64,000 nucleotides of DNA. Source: Clostridia bacterium (GTDB taxonomy: Bacteria > Bacillota > Clostridia > Oscillospirales > Acutalibacteraceae). The notes beneath the pieces are model-generated. The model ran no database searches. It was not told the DNA's origin and saw only the letters and a program-made list of their open reading frames with translations. Within the stretch, counting starts at the first letter, position 1. Each line of letters opens with the position of its first letter. Shown piece after piece: positions 45,777-54,097 of this stretch. The stretch lies in assembly GCA_017517135.1 (NCBI GenBank), contig JAFXAK010000007.1, forward strand, positions 1 to 64,000, read 5' to 3'. The position numbers were made by a program, and so were the translations under genes.

Positions 45777-48023
45777 ATGAAGATTATTTCAAACAGTCCG
45801 TTCCCTGAGTGCTACAGGGAGCAGTACAACAGTCTGTTTGCAAATGAGCAGCCGTTGTTTATGGTTGTGGGCGATTTGTCCTTAAAGCGTAAGTACGGCA
45901 GTTCTGCAATGTGTTTCACAAAAGAGGAGATAATCGCATTTGACGAAGCGTATGACGGCGGATATATCAGAATGAAGTATTCGGATATGCAAAAAGCCAC
46001 AGTCAAGAGAATGTACGGCAATGCGATTTTCAGCGTGATTGACAATGACGGCAGACGGCATAAGCTTATCCGTTTTACCTTTTCGGCGGCAAACATTGCC
46101 GATGCGGGTGCAGATTTTGTCAATGCAATCATTGAAAACGGCTATTCGGATGAGCTTATCTATGCAGTTGAGGCTACCTATTTAAGACAGAGAAGCTTCT
46201 GTCCCACCTGCGGAAGAAAGCTTCCCAATCCCGATGCGGAGTGCTTTAACTGTAAGGGCAGAAGCAAGATGTTTACAAAGTTTGCACAGTATGCCCTGCC
46301 GCATAAGAAAAATCTTATAATCTGTATGCTTTTGTCGCTGTTCACAACTGCGATGTCACTTGTGCCTCCGTACATAACGGGACATATGGTTGATAAGGTT
46401 ATTCCCTCAGGTAATGCTTCATTGCTTATAAAGGTTATATTATTCCTGTTAGGTGTTTATGTTCTGCAGTATTCCGTAACGGCAGTAAGAGCATATCTGC
46501 TGAGAGTTACGGGTGATAAGATAGTTGTGGGACTTAAAAAGGATATCTATGCAAAGGCACAGTATCTTCCGATGAGCTTTTATGACAAAACCTCAACAGG
46601 CTCGGTAATCAACCGTGTCAATTCCGATACCTCAACAATCCAGAACTTTGTGCTTCGTGTTTCTCAGGAAGCCGTTGTTCAGCTTTTCACTCTGATTGGT
46701 ATACTTGTTATAATGATATGTATGAACTGGAAGCTCACACTGTTTTCTCTGCTTCCGATACCCTTGGTTGTTGCAACGGGTAAAATCTTCGGAAAGAAGA
46801 TAGGCCCCCGTTATATGCGAATCTGGCGCAGAGGCTCGGCTATTTCAACACTTCTTGCTGACACTATTCCCGGTGTGCGTGTTATAAAGGCATTTACAAA
46901 CGAAAAATCTGCCGTAGATAAGTTTGATGCTTATTGTGACGAATGGATGAAGGAGGATGATTCCGTTGCAAAAATTGCAGGCTTTTTCCCTGCTTTTATG
47001 ACATTCCTTGTAACCTGCGGCTCACTGATTATATGGTTCTCAGGAGGTCTTTCCGTTATTAACGGAGGTGACTTCAGTATAGGTCTTCTTGTATCCTTCG
47101 TTTCATATGCAAGTATGTTCTATAATCCGGTAAACTTCTTTGCTAATTTCAGCGATACATATCAGAACACACTTGCATCTGCAGAAAAGATACTCGATAT
47201 TCTTGATGCAGAGCCCGAGCACGACTTCGGTAAGGGTAACTGTCTTGAAAGAATGGACGGTAAAATTGAGTTCAGAAATGTCAATTTCTCCTTTGACCGT
47301 TCAAAAAAGGTGCTTTCAAATATAAATGTTGTTATTGAGCCGGGTGATGTTGTAGGTATAGTAGGTACAACAGGCTCAGGTAAATCAACACTCATAAATC
47401 TTCTTATGCGTTACTATGATGATTATGAGGGCGAAATTCTTGTTGACGGTGTTAATATCAAGGATATTGATATGCAGTATTACCGTAATCAGATAGGCTT
47501 TGTTCAGCAAGAACCCTTGATGTTCAAGGACACCATCTGCAACAATATCGCATACGGTGCAGGTCAGGTGCATGTTGAGCAGGTGCTCCGTGCAGCAGAT
47601 ATTGCAAATGCGCACGGCTTTATATCCCGTCTTCCCGATGCGTATGACACGATGCTCGGAGAGAGAGGTATAGGTCTTTCGGGCGGTGAAAAGCAGAGAA
47701 TATCCATTGCAAGAGCCGTTATGAAAAACCCGAGTATTCTTATCTTTGACGAAGCAACCGCTGCGGTTGACTCCGAAACAGAGCATCTGATTCAGGAGGC
47801 TATAGAAAGACTTATCAGAGGCAGAACAACGCTTATGATAGCTCACCGTCTGTCAACACTCAGAAATGCAAACAAGATTATTGTTGTAGACAAGGGTGAG
47901 GTTATAGAATTCGGTCCTCCCGAGGAGCTTATGAAGCTTAAGGGTAAGTATTATAAGCTTATTCAGATTCAGTCTATGGGCGAGCAGCTTCAGAAGCAGA
48001 AGCAAGAAGAAAATTTTGAATGA
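45777..48023 (+). CDS. ABC exporter with N-terminal zinc-ribbon region
   Basis: This 748-residue fused ABC transporter has a soluble N-terminal region of about 170 residues ending in a zinc ribbon (CPTCGRKLPNPDAECFNCKG). An ABC transmembrane domain follows with six helices (about 190-460), then an ATPase domain with GTTGSGKST, signature LSGGEKQRIS, Walker B ILIFDEATAAVDS and IAHRLS. The N-terminal region is not found in ordinary exporters; it starts MKIISNSPFPECYREQY and resembles a PH-like beta domain. GGGGTG precedes the ATG. It is followed by a DUF1854 protein and a c-di-AMP receptor, an arrangement suggesting a regulated exporter of unknown substrate. Confidence 0.88.
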   Translation: MKIISNSPFPECYREQYNSLFANEQPLFMVVGDLSLKRKYGSSAMCFTKEEIIAFDEAYDGGYIRMKYSDMQKATVKRMYGNAIFSVIDNDGRRHKLIRFTFSAANIADAGADFVNAIIENGYSDELIYAVEATYLRQRSFCPTCGRKLPNPDAECFNCKGRSKMFTKFAQYALPHKKNLIICMLLSLFTTAMSLVPPYITGHMVDKVIPSGNASLLIKVILFLLGVYVLQYSVTAVRAYLLRVTGDKIVVGLKKDIYAKAQYLPMSFYDKTSTGSVINRVNSDTSTIQNFVLRVSQEAVVQLFTLIGILVIMICMNWKLTLFSLLPIPLVVATGKIFGKKIGPRYMRIWRRGSAISTLLADTIPGVRVIKAFTNEKSAVDKFDAYCDEWMKEDDSVAKIAGFFPAFMTFLVTCGSLIIWFSGGLSVINGGDFSIGLLVSFVSYASMFYNPVNFFANFSDTYQNTLASAEKILDILDAEPEHDFGKGNCLERMDGKIEFRNVNFSFDRSKKVLSNINVVIEPGDVVGIVGTTGSGKSTLINLLMRYYDDYEGEILVDGVNIKDIDMQYYRNQIGFVQQEPLMFKDTICNNIAYGAGQVHVEQVLRAADIANAHGFISRLPDAYDTMLGERGIGLSGGEKQRISIARAVMKNPSILIFDEATAAVDSETEHLIQEAIERLIRGRTTLMIAHRLSTLRNANKIIVVDKGEVIEFGPPEELMKLKGKYYKLIQIQSMGEQLQKQKQEENFE

Positions 48024-48038
48024 GAGTGAGGGAGGAAT

Positions 48039-48527
48039 ATGATAAACTATATTGACGGGCCCGAAATCCGTGTTACCGAAAATGACGGTATATTCGTAGA
48101 TGTTGAATTCTTCCACACCAAGGAAAAATTCGTGTCCCTTGAGCCGCACCGTCTGTTTCCCCGAAGCGGCGGAAACAAGTATATTGCTCTTATGACTCAG
48201 GACGGTGAGCAGATTGCAATTATCCGTGATGTTGCTTCTCTTCACGAGGATTCCCGCAAGGTCATAGAGAATGCTCTCAATGAATACTATATGATTCCCA
48301 GAATAACAAGATTTATCAAGATGACGGAGAAGTTCCAGATATGGATATGGACTGCCGAGACTGATCAGGGTATAATCTCATTTGAAATCAGAAATCATAT
48401 AGCATCCATAAAGCCGCTTTATGACGGCAGAGTTCTTATAAAAGACGGTAACGATAACCGTTATGAAATTCCCGATTACAGAAAACTTGATAAGAAGAGC
48501 CGGAAGATGCTTCTTCCCAAACTATAA
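48039..48527 (+). CDS. DUF1854 protein
   Basis: This 162-residue protein of the DUF1854 family has no signal or membrane segment. Family landmarks include the early VEFFHTKEKFVSLEPHRLFP, a central YYMIPRITRF and the WIWTAETDQG segment. Family members are commonly encoded beside the same kind of ABC exporter, so it is probably an accessory of that transporter. It is 15 bp from the exporter and 14 bp from darA2. Function is unknown. Confidence 0.85.
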   Translation: MINYIDGPEIRVTENDGIFVDVEFFHTKEKFVSLEPHRLFPRSGGNKYIALMTQDGEQIAIIRDVASLHEDSRKVIENALNEYYMIPRITRFIKMTEKFQIWIWTAETDQGIISFEIRNHIASIKPLYDGRVLIKDGNDNRYEIPDYRKLDKKSRKMLLPKL

Positions 48528-48541
48528 AAGGAGAAAAACCG

Positions 48542-48868
48542 ATGAAATTAATTGTTGCAATAGTAAATAATGATGACTCCAATGTGGTAGCATCCGCACT
48601 TACAAAAGAAAACTTTATGGTAACCAAGCTTTCAACAACAGGCGGCTTCCTTATGGTAGGCAACACCACCTTCCTTATAGGTACAGAGGACGACAAGGTT
48701 GAAAGAGTAAAGGAAGTAATCCGTAAACATTCAATGGTAAGAACACATCAGTCAAAAACTACCGAATCCTTCGGTCAGGGCTTCTCAGAGGGTGCTTTAG
48801 GTAGTGAGGTAACCGTTGGCGGTGCAACAGTATTTGTACTTTCAGTTGATTCAATGAGCAAATATTAA
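48542..48868 (+). CDS. Second PII-like cyclic di-AMP receptor (DarA paralogue)
   Basis: This 108-residue paralogue of the DarA protein at 28604-28930 keeps the ligand core TKLSTTGGFLMVGNT and EVTVGGATVFVL. It differs in the T-loop region (KTTESFGQGFSEG versus ATTGSYADQFFTT) and near the end. It is the last gene of the ABC exporter-DUF1854 operon, so c-di-AMP may control this transporter; this is inference. AAGGAG upstream. Loss of the usual holB synteny shows it is not the orthologue. Confidence 0.87.
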   Translation: MKLIVAIVNNDDSNVVASALTKENFMVTKLSTTGGFLMVGNTTFLIGTEDDKVERVKEVIRKHSMVRTHQSKTTESFGQGFSEGALGSEVTVGGATVFVLSVDSMSKY

Positions 48869-48882
48869 TAAGATAAAATGCA

Positions 48883-48919
48883 AAACCGTCTGTTCCGAAA
48901 ATGGAGCAGACGGTTTTTT
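48883..48919 (+). terminator. Terminator after the second darA
   Basis: A 14-bp stem (AAACCGTCTGTTCC / GGAGCAGACGGTTT, one G-U pair) is followed by TTTTT. It may also serve the convergent feoB-associated gene. Confidence 0.9.
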
Positions 48920-48928
48920 TGTGAAATA

Positions 48929-49114
48929 TCATTTGTTTTTATTGTCTGTACTGTGACAGCTGCCGCTCATAGGACAAGTTCCGCAGGAGCATCCGCAGGA
49001 GGACTTTCCCTGCTTTTTATCTTTTATCATTTTTCTTATTATAAGAACAACTACAGCAATAAGACAAACGCAGATTACTATTGTTGCTATATTTTGTGTA
49101 ATCCAATCAAGCAT
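48929..49114 (-). CDS. FeoB-associated Cys-rich membrane protein
   Basis: This 61-residue protein has one transmembrane helix (IATIVICVCLIAVVVLIIRK) and a cytoplasmic tail with five cysteines (SSCGCSCGTCPMSGSCH). It matches the FeoB-associated family (PF12669-type), which lies next to feoB in many Firmicutes. It is 21 bp downstream of feoB with AAGGAGG, so it is part of the iron operon. It may bind iron or assist FeoB. Confidence 0.88.
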   Translation of the reverse strand: MLDWITQNIATIVICVCLIAVVVLIIRKMIKDKKQGKSSCGCSCGTCPMSGSCHSTDNKNK

Positions 49115-49135
49115 TGGTTTTCCTCCTTATAAGGT

Positions 49136-51559
49136 TTATTTTGTTATTTTTACTTTTTCTGCTGTTTTGCTTTTATTTTTCTTATCGGGATTGTAGGGCT
49201 TTCTTGCAATAAGATAAATAATAGCACAGAGAACTATTAATGCGGCGATAAAGCCGATAATGTTCATATTTCCCGTAGCAGCAGAACCAAACTGGTATAC
49301 TATAAGAGAAATTGCATATGCAAAAACACATTGATAGCCTATTGCAAAAGCAGTCCATTTGGGGGAGTTCATTTCTCTTTTTATAGCACCCATAGCTGCA
49401 AAGCAGGGAGCGCAGAGGAGATTAAATATAAGGAAAGAGTAAGCTGTGATTTTGCTCATATCCATGAAATCGAGAACTCCGAACACTCCGACAATTTCTT
49501 CTTTTGCAACAAGTCCCATTATTGTTGCAACCGTTGCTGTTGAGTTACCAAAGCCCAGAGGAGCAAATATCCAGCAAAGAGCATTGCCGAGTATACCGAG
49601 TATACTGTTATCAAGCGCCATTTCGGTGTCAAATCTGAATGCTCCGTCAACAATGCCGAATACAGAGCCTGACCAGATTATCATTGAAGCAAGAAGAATA
49701 ACTGTACCTGCTTTCTTTACAAAGGAGCTTGAGCGTTCCCACATGCTGAGAAGTATGTTTTTGAGAGTGGGCATATGGTAAGCAGGAAGCTCAAGAACAA
49801 AGGGAGCAGGATCGCCTGCAAAGGGCTTTGTTTTCTTGAGAATAAGTCCTGTGATAACAATTGCGGCAATACCGATAAAGTATGCGCTGGGGCCTACCCA
49901 CCATGCACCGCCGAAGAGTGATGTTGCAATAAGAGCAATAATCGGAAGCTTTGCACCGCAGGGCATAAAGGTTGTTGTGATGATGGTCATTCTGCGGTCA
50001 CGCTGGTTTTCTATTGTTCTTGATGCCATAATACCGGGAACACCGCAGCCGATACCTACAAGCATAGGAATAAACGATTTACCGGAAAGTCCGAATTTAC
50101 AGAAGATTTTATCAAGCACGAATGCAATTCTTGACATATATCCGCACGCTTCAAGGAATGCAAGGAATATGAAAAGCACCATTAACTGAGGAACAAAGCC
50201 GAGAACCGCACCAACACCGCCTATAATACCGTCAAGCAGCAGAGAGTTGAGCCACTCGGGAGTGTTGAGAGATATCAAAGCCTTTTCAACAAGAACGGGC
50301 ACACCGGGTACCCATATTCCGTATTCTGATGTATCGGGCACATTTTCAGCCTCTAAAGCTAAATCTACCGTTTCGGAAATATCAAAGCCGCCTGTAATCA
50401 GAGTGTCTGCATAAGAAGCATATGCTTCATCGAAAGCACCGAAGTCACCGTCTGCAACAGCAGCCTGAAGCTCATCTGCTCCGATAATACCCGCATTAAC
50501 TGCTTTGTCGATTGTTAAAACAACATCTTCGGTAAAAATGTTCTGTGCTGCATACTCGTTCATTTCTTCTTCATACTGCGAGGTACCTATGCCGAAAAGA
50601 TGCCAGCCGTCACCGAAAACACCGTCATTTGCCCAGTCTGTAACAATAGTACCCACAGTTGTTACTGAAATATAATACACAACGAACATAATAACAGCAA
50701 AAATGGGAAGAGCAAGGAAGCGGTTTGTAAGAACTCGGTCAATTTTATCAGAGGTTGAAAGCCCGCCTTTGTTCTTTTTAGTGCAGCACTTTGCCGTTAT
50801 TTTTGTTACATAGTCATATCTTTCGTTTGTGATAATACTTTCAGCATTATCATCAAAAAGCTTTTCGCAGGCAGTTATATCCTTTTCAATATGCTCAAGA
50901 GTATTCTGAGGGATTTTAAGCTCTTCAATTACTTTTTCATCGCGTTCAAAAATCTTTATCGCATACCAACGCTGTTTTTCTGCATCCATACTGTGAATGG
51001 CTGCTTCCTCAATGTGAGCAAGAGTATGTTCAACCTCACCTGAAAAAATATGTAAGGGCTCAGTTGTTCCCGATTTTGCAGCCTCAACAGCCGCTTCTGC
51101 AGCCTCATCAATTCCCGTTCCCTTAAGTGCAGAAATTTCAACCACCTTGCAGCCTATCAGCATTGAAAGCTTTTCAATATCAATATTGTCCCCGTTCTTT
51201 TTTACAACATCCATCATATTAACGGCAACAACAACAGGTATACCGATTTCGGTAAGCTGTGTTGTGAGATAAAGGTTTCTCTCAATATTTGTGCCGTCAA
51301 CTATGTTAAGAATAGCATCGGGACGCTCACCTAAAAGATAATTTCTTGCAACAACCTCTTCGGGTGAATATGGGGACAGTGAATATATGCCGGGCAGGTC
51401 TGTAACTGTTATTTCATTGTCTTTTTTTAGTCTGCCTTCCTTTTTCTCAACCGTAACACCGGGCCAGTTTCCTACAAACTGATTTGATCCCGTGAGGGCA
51501 TTGAAAAGTGTTGTTTTTCCGCTGTTGGGATTGCCTGCAAGAGCAATTCTTAAACCCAT
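49136..51559 (-). CDS. feoB: Ferrous iron transporter B
   Basis: This 807-residue iron permease has an N-terminal GTPase domain with G1 GNPNSGKTTLFN, G3 DLPGIYSLSP and G4 VAVNMMDV. A helical spacer and the polytopic Gate/FeoB domains follow, with conserved IGCGVPGIM and the FMPCGAKLPI loop. An unusual soluble insertion of about 90 residues (about 330-420) between the first transmembrane segments is rich in Asp, Glu and Ala. AGGAG upstream. An 18-bp operator-like palindrome lies 24 bp before the start. It imports Fe2+ under anaerobic conditions. Confidence 0.93.
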   Translation of the reverse strand: MGLRIALAGNPNSGKTTLFNALTGSNQFVGNWPGVTVEKKEGRLKKDNEITVTDLPGIYSLSPYSPEEVVARNYLLGERPDAILNIVDGTNIERNLYLTTQLTEIGIPVVVAVNMMDVVKKNGDNIDIEKLSMLIGCKVVEISALKGTGIDEAAEAAVEAAKSGTTEPLHIFSGEVEHTLAHIEEAAIHSMDAEKQRWYAIKIFERDEKVIEELKIPQNTLEHIEKDITACEKLFDDNAESIITNERYDYVTKITAKCCTKKNKGGLSTSDKIDRVLTNRFLALPIFAVIMFVVYYISVTTVGTIVTDWANDGVFGDGWHLFGIGTSQYEEEMNEYAAQNIFTEDVVLTIDKAVNAGIIGADELQAAVADGDFGAFDEAYASYADTLITGGFDISETVDLALEAENVPDTSEYGIWVPGVPVLVEKALISLNTPEWLNSLLLDGIIGGVGAVLGFVPQLMVLFIFLAFLEACGYMSRIAFVLDKIFCKFGLSGKSFIPMLVGIGCGVPGIMASRTIENQRDRRMTIITTTFMPCGAKLPIIALIATSLFGGAWWVGPSAYFIGIAAIVITGLILKKTKPFAGDPAPFVLELPAYHMPTLKNILLSMWERSSSFVKKAGTVILLASMIIWSGSVFGIVDGAFRFDTEMALDNSILGILGNALCWIFAPLGFGNSTATVATIMGLVAKEEIVGVFGVLDFMDMSKITAYSFLIFNLLCAPCFAAMGAIKREMNSPKWTAFAIGYQCVFAYAISLIVYQFGSAATGNMNIIGFIAALIVLCAIIYLIARKPYNPDKKNKSKTAEKVKITK

Positions 51560-51582
51560 AAACAGTTCTCCTTTCGTATGAG

Positions 51583-51600
51583 GTTAGCGTTTGCTAACCG
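51583..51600. promoter_or_regulatory. DtxR-type operator candidate between feoA and feoB
   Basis: The perfect palindrome GGTTAGCGTTTGCTAACC shares the core TTAGC-N4-GCTAA with the operator at 51931-51948. It lies in the 95-bp feoA-feoB gap and could allow separate iron control of feoB. Confidence 0.7.
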
Positions 51601-51654
51601 TATGCCGTAAAATATGGGGCATTCTGCCCCTTCGGATTGATGGATACCTGAAAA

Positions 51655-51876
51655 TTATTCCACTTCAATCATATCGGCATCTGCTTTTCTTAAAGAAAGC
51701 TCATAGCCTCTGACTGTAACCTCAATAGGATCGCCCAAAGGAGCTACCTTGCGGACAAAAACAGAAGTTCCTTTTGTTATGCCCATATCCATAATTCTGC
51801 GTTTTATCGCACCTTCACCGTGAAGCTTGACTACCTTGAAGGTTTCGCCTATCTTTGCACTTTTGAGTGTTTTCAC
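51655..51876 (-). CDS. feoA: Ferrous iron transport accessory protein A
   Basis: This 73-residue SH3-like protein is required with FeoB for ferrous uptake. The FeoA pattern is clear: GEGAIKRRIMDMGITKGTSV then APLGDPIEVTVRGYELSLR. The correct start is the GTG at 51876, because GGGAGG lies eight bases upstream; a longer frame starting at 51909 overlaps that site. It is transcribed toward feoB from the promoter at 51956-51984, with an operator directly after the -10. Confidence 0.92.
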   Translation of the reverse strand: MKTLKSAKIGETFKVVKLHGEGAIKRRIMDMGITKGTSVFVRKVAPLGDPIEVTVRGYELSLRKADADMIEVE

Positions 51877-51930
51877 AGTTTTTCCTCCCTCAGAAAGTCT
51901 GAAAATCAAGATTTTTTGTGAAGTTCACTT

Positions 51931-51948
51931 AGTTAGCATCTGCTAACT
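51931..51948. promoter_or_regulatory. DtxR-type operator candidate at the feoA promoter
   Basis: The perfect palindrome AGTTAGCATCTGCTAACT lies eight bases beyond the feoA -10 hexamer, over the expected transcription start. The likely binder is the DtxR-family protein encoded divergently at 52092. Confidence 0.78.
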
Positions 51949-51955
51949 GCAATAT

Positions 51956-51984
51956 ATATTACAGCAGAAATTTTATTTTGTCAA
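51956..51984 (-). promoter_or_regulatory. Promoter of the feo operon
   Basis: On the minus strand TTGACA (51979-51984) and TAATAT (51956-51961) are 17 bp apart, 80 bp upstream of feoA. Confidence 0.78.
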
Positions 51985-52030
51985 TACTTTTTTATGAAAA
52001 ATTGCAGGATTTTATGTTTGTGTAAAGAAC

Positions 52031-52059
52031 TTGCAATGCAGTTTTAAATATGGTATAAT
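52031..52059 (+). promoter_or_regulatory. Promoter of the DtxR-family gene
   Basis: TTGCAA (52031-52036) and TATAAT (52054-52059) are 17 bp apart, 33 bp before the TTG start codon. Confidence 0.72.
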
Positions 52060-52091
52060 TATAAAAAAATCTGAAAAAGGAGGCACTCATT

Positions 52092-52454
52092 TTGCATTTA
52101 CAGGAATCTGGTGAAATGTATCTTGAAACCATATATGTGCTTTTGCAGAAAAGCTCTGCCGTGAGAAGCATTGATGTCGGCGAATATATGGGCTTTTCAA
52201 AGCCGAGTGTAAGCCGTGCAATGGGACTTCTTAAGAAGGCAGGATATGTTGAAACAGATGAAAGCGGTTATCTTTCTCTCACAAAAGAGGGAAAAGAGCT
52301 TGCTGAAAAAATATATGAACGGCACACGGTTTTAACACAGTTTTTAGTAAAATTAGGTGTCAGTGAAACAGTTGCAAGTGAAGATGCCTGCAAAATGGAG
52401 CATCATATGAGTGATGAAACCTTTGAGGCTATGAAAAGATTTATTCAGAAATAA
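52092..52454 (+). CDS. DtxR/MntR-family metal-dependent repressor
   Basis: This 120-residue regulator has the N-terminal winged HTH (MYLETIYVLLQKSSAVRSIDVGEYMGFSKPSVSRAMGLL) and the metal-binding dimerisation domain with ERHTVLTQFLVKLGV, EDACKMEHHMSDE. It lacks the C-terminal SH3 domain, as in MntR-size proteins. The start is TTG with AAAGGAGG upstream. Its divergence from feoAB and the matching palindromes indicate it represses iron uptake when Fe2+ is sufficient. A manganese role is possible. Confidence 0.9.
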   Translation: MHLQESGEMYLETIYVLLQKSSAVRSIDVGEYMGFSKPSVSRAMGLLKKAGYVETDESGYLSLTKEGKELAEKIYERHTVLTQFLVKLGVSETVASEDACKMEHHMSDETFEAMKRFIQK

Positions 52455-52463
52455 CAAACAAAG

Positions 52464-52504
52464 ATACCGCAGACAGAACGGAAAATTAACTGTCTGCGGT
52501 ATAA
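52464..52504. terminator. Terminator between the DtxR-like and radical SAM genes
   Basis: A 13-bp stem (ATACCGCAGACAG / CTGTCTGCGGTAT) separates the convergent genes. A/T tracts on both sides make it bidirectional. Confidence 0.75.
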
Positions 52505-53341
52505 TTATTTTTTAAACATTTTTTCTGCATAGCCGCAACGCTTGCATAAATCTTCTGTCGGTCTGCCTTGTGAGAAGCCGTCAAAAAAATTTTTGTAGCG
52601 TTCAGAGGTAAGAATATCGTTCAGGCTTTGGGTGAAGATGTTACCCAGAGGAATATTGCCCTCGCTGTCAAGACAGCAGGGAACGACGGTACCGTCTGCA
52701 AGAACTCCCAACTGATCTCTGCCGCCCATACAGAAGCTGACTTCTCTTAAATTACCGTTAATGTCAGGCCAGTCAAATTTTTCTGCTTTTTCGAGAAATA
52801 CTTTATCTGCAAGGGTAAAGCCTCTGTGATTTTTTTTCCATTCATTGGGGAAATATTTTCTCAGAATATCAAGAATATCTCCGTTTAAGCTGTTAAGACC
52901 GTTTGTGTTCCACAGTCTTAAAGCGCAGATTACATTTTTTTCACTGCATTTCTGAGCAAATTCACAGGCAGAGCTTATATAGCTTTCCAAAGAAAAATCA
53001 ACCTTGTTTGCTTCAAATGAGTGAAGCGAAATGCTGACCTTATAAAGAGAGGGAGAATTCAGGAGAATATCCTTTTGCTTTTCCAGTAAAGTACCGTTTG
53101 TTGTGATGCATACTTTGAATTTAAGCTCGGCACAGATGTCCATAATCCTTTCAAGCTCGGGATGGAGCAAGGGTTCTCCCGAAATATGCAGATATATATA
53201 TTCTGTGATGCTTCTGAGCTTCTCAGCGGCAACACGGAAGCTTTCGGGTGACATAAAAGTCCTTGCCCGTTTTGTTTTCGGACAAAACGAGCAATTCATA
53301 TTACATATATTTGTTATCTCAACGTAGGCCTTTCTGAACAT
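52505..53341 (-). CDS. Radical SAM/SPASM-domain protein
   Basis: This 278-residue radical SAM enzyme has the cluster motif CNMNCSFC (about residues 12-19), the conserved ISGEPLLHPEL and a C-terminal SPASM-like cysteine set (VPCCLDSEGN and EDLCKRCGYAEK). Family members modify peptides, sugars or cofactors. No peptide precursor is visible nearby. The start lies 3 bp after the ThuA-like stop, so the two are coupled; a direct ribosome site is weak. The substrate is unknown. Confidence 0.83.
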   Translation of the reverse strand: MFRKAYVEITNICNMNCSFCPKTKRARTFMSPESFRVAAEKLRSITEYIYLHISGEPLLHPELERIMDICAELKFKVCITTNGTLLEKQKDILLNSPSLYKVSISLHSFEANKVDFSLESYISSACEFAQKCSEKNVICALRLWNTNGLNSLNGDILDILRKYFPNEWKKNHRGFTLADKVFLEKAEKFDWPDINGNLREVSFCMGGRDQLGVLADGTVVPCCLDSEGNIPLGNIFTQSLNDILTSERYKNFFDGFSQGRPTEDLCKRCGYAEKMFKK

Positions 53342-53344
53342 AGC

Positions 53345-54076
53345 TTATTTGTTGAAACTATGAACTCTCGGAAGGCAGGGGCAGTCCATTGCATCGGGAA
53401 TGCGGATTACGGGGTTACACCAGCGAACAGCATTTAATATAATTTTCTGAACATCGGGATTTTTATATGTGGGATAGGTTTCGTGTCCCGGCTGGAAATA
53501 GAAAACTCTGCCGTTATCTCTTGTCCAGGTGCAGCCTGAGCGGAAGACCTCACCGCCCTCAAACCAGCCTGTGAAAATAAGCTCGTCGGGAGTGGGAATT
53601 CCAAAGGGTTCGCCGTAGGTTTCCTCACCGGGAAGCTCAAAATATCTGCCGATGCCCTGTGCTATAGGGTGAGAGGGCACATTTACCCATACTCTTTCAA
53701 GGTCGTCACTCTCTCTCCAGGTGAGAGAACAGCTTGTTCCCATAAGACGCATAAAGGGCTTTGATTTGTGTGCAGAGTGTAAAAAGATTGCTCCCATACC
53801 GTTGAGAACTGCCTCCTGAACGAGGACTGCGACCTCGTCGGGCACCTTGTGATGTCCGCAATGTCCCCACCAGATGATAACATCCGTGTTTTCAAGACGC
53901 TCTTTGGTTATTCCGCAGTTTTCGTCATCAAGTGTTGCGGTGCTTACTTCAATATCCTCTTCTTTTCCTAAAAAGCCGGCAATATAGTTATGTATACCGT
54001 CAGGGTAAATTGATGAAGCTTTGTTGTCTTCATCCTTTTCGTGCATAAATTCATTCCAAACAAGAACTCTTATCAT
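53345..54076 (-). CDS. ThuA-like domain protein
   Basis: This 243-residue protein of the trehalose-utilisation ThuA/glutamine-amidotransferase-like fold starts with RVLVWNEFMHEKDE and contains DVIIWWGHCGHHKVPDE and FYFQPGHETYP. These proteins are linked to sugar metabolism (3-keto disaccharides in the Rhizobium prototype). AAAGGA precedes the ATG. It lies between a LysR regulator and a radical SAM gene in one leftward transcript. The true substrate is unknown. Confidence 0.83.
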   Translation of the reverse strand: MIRVLVWNEFMHEKDEDNKASSIYPDGIHNYIAGFLGKEEDIEVSTATLDDENCGITKERLENTDVIIWWGHCGHHKVPDEVAVLVQEAVLNGMGAIFLHSAHKSKPFMRLMGTSCSLTWRESDDLERVWVNVPSHPIAQGIGRYFELPGEETYGEPFGIPTPDELIFTGWFEGGEVFRSGCTWTRDNGRVFYFQPGHETYPTYKNPDVQKIILNAVRWCNPVIRIPDAMDCPCLPRVHSFNK

Positions 54077-54097
54077 TTTTATTTATCCTTTCGTTTG

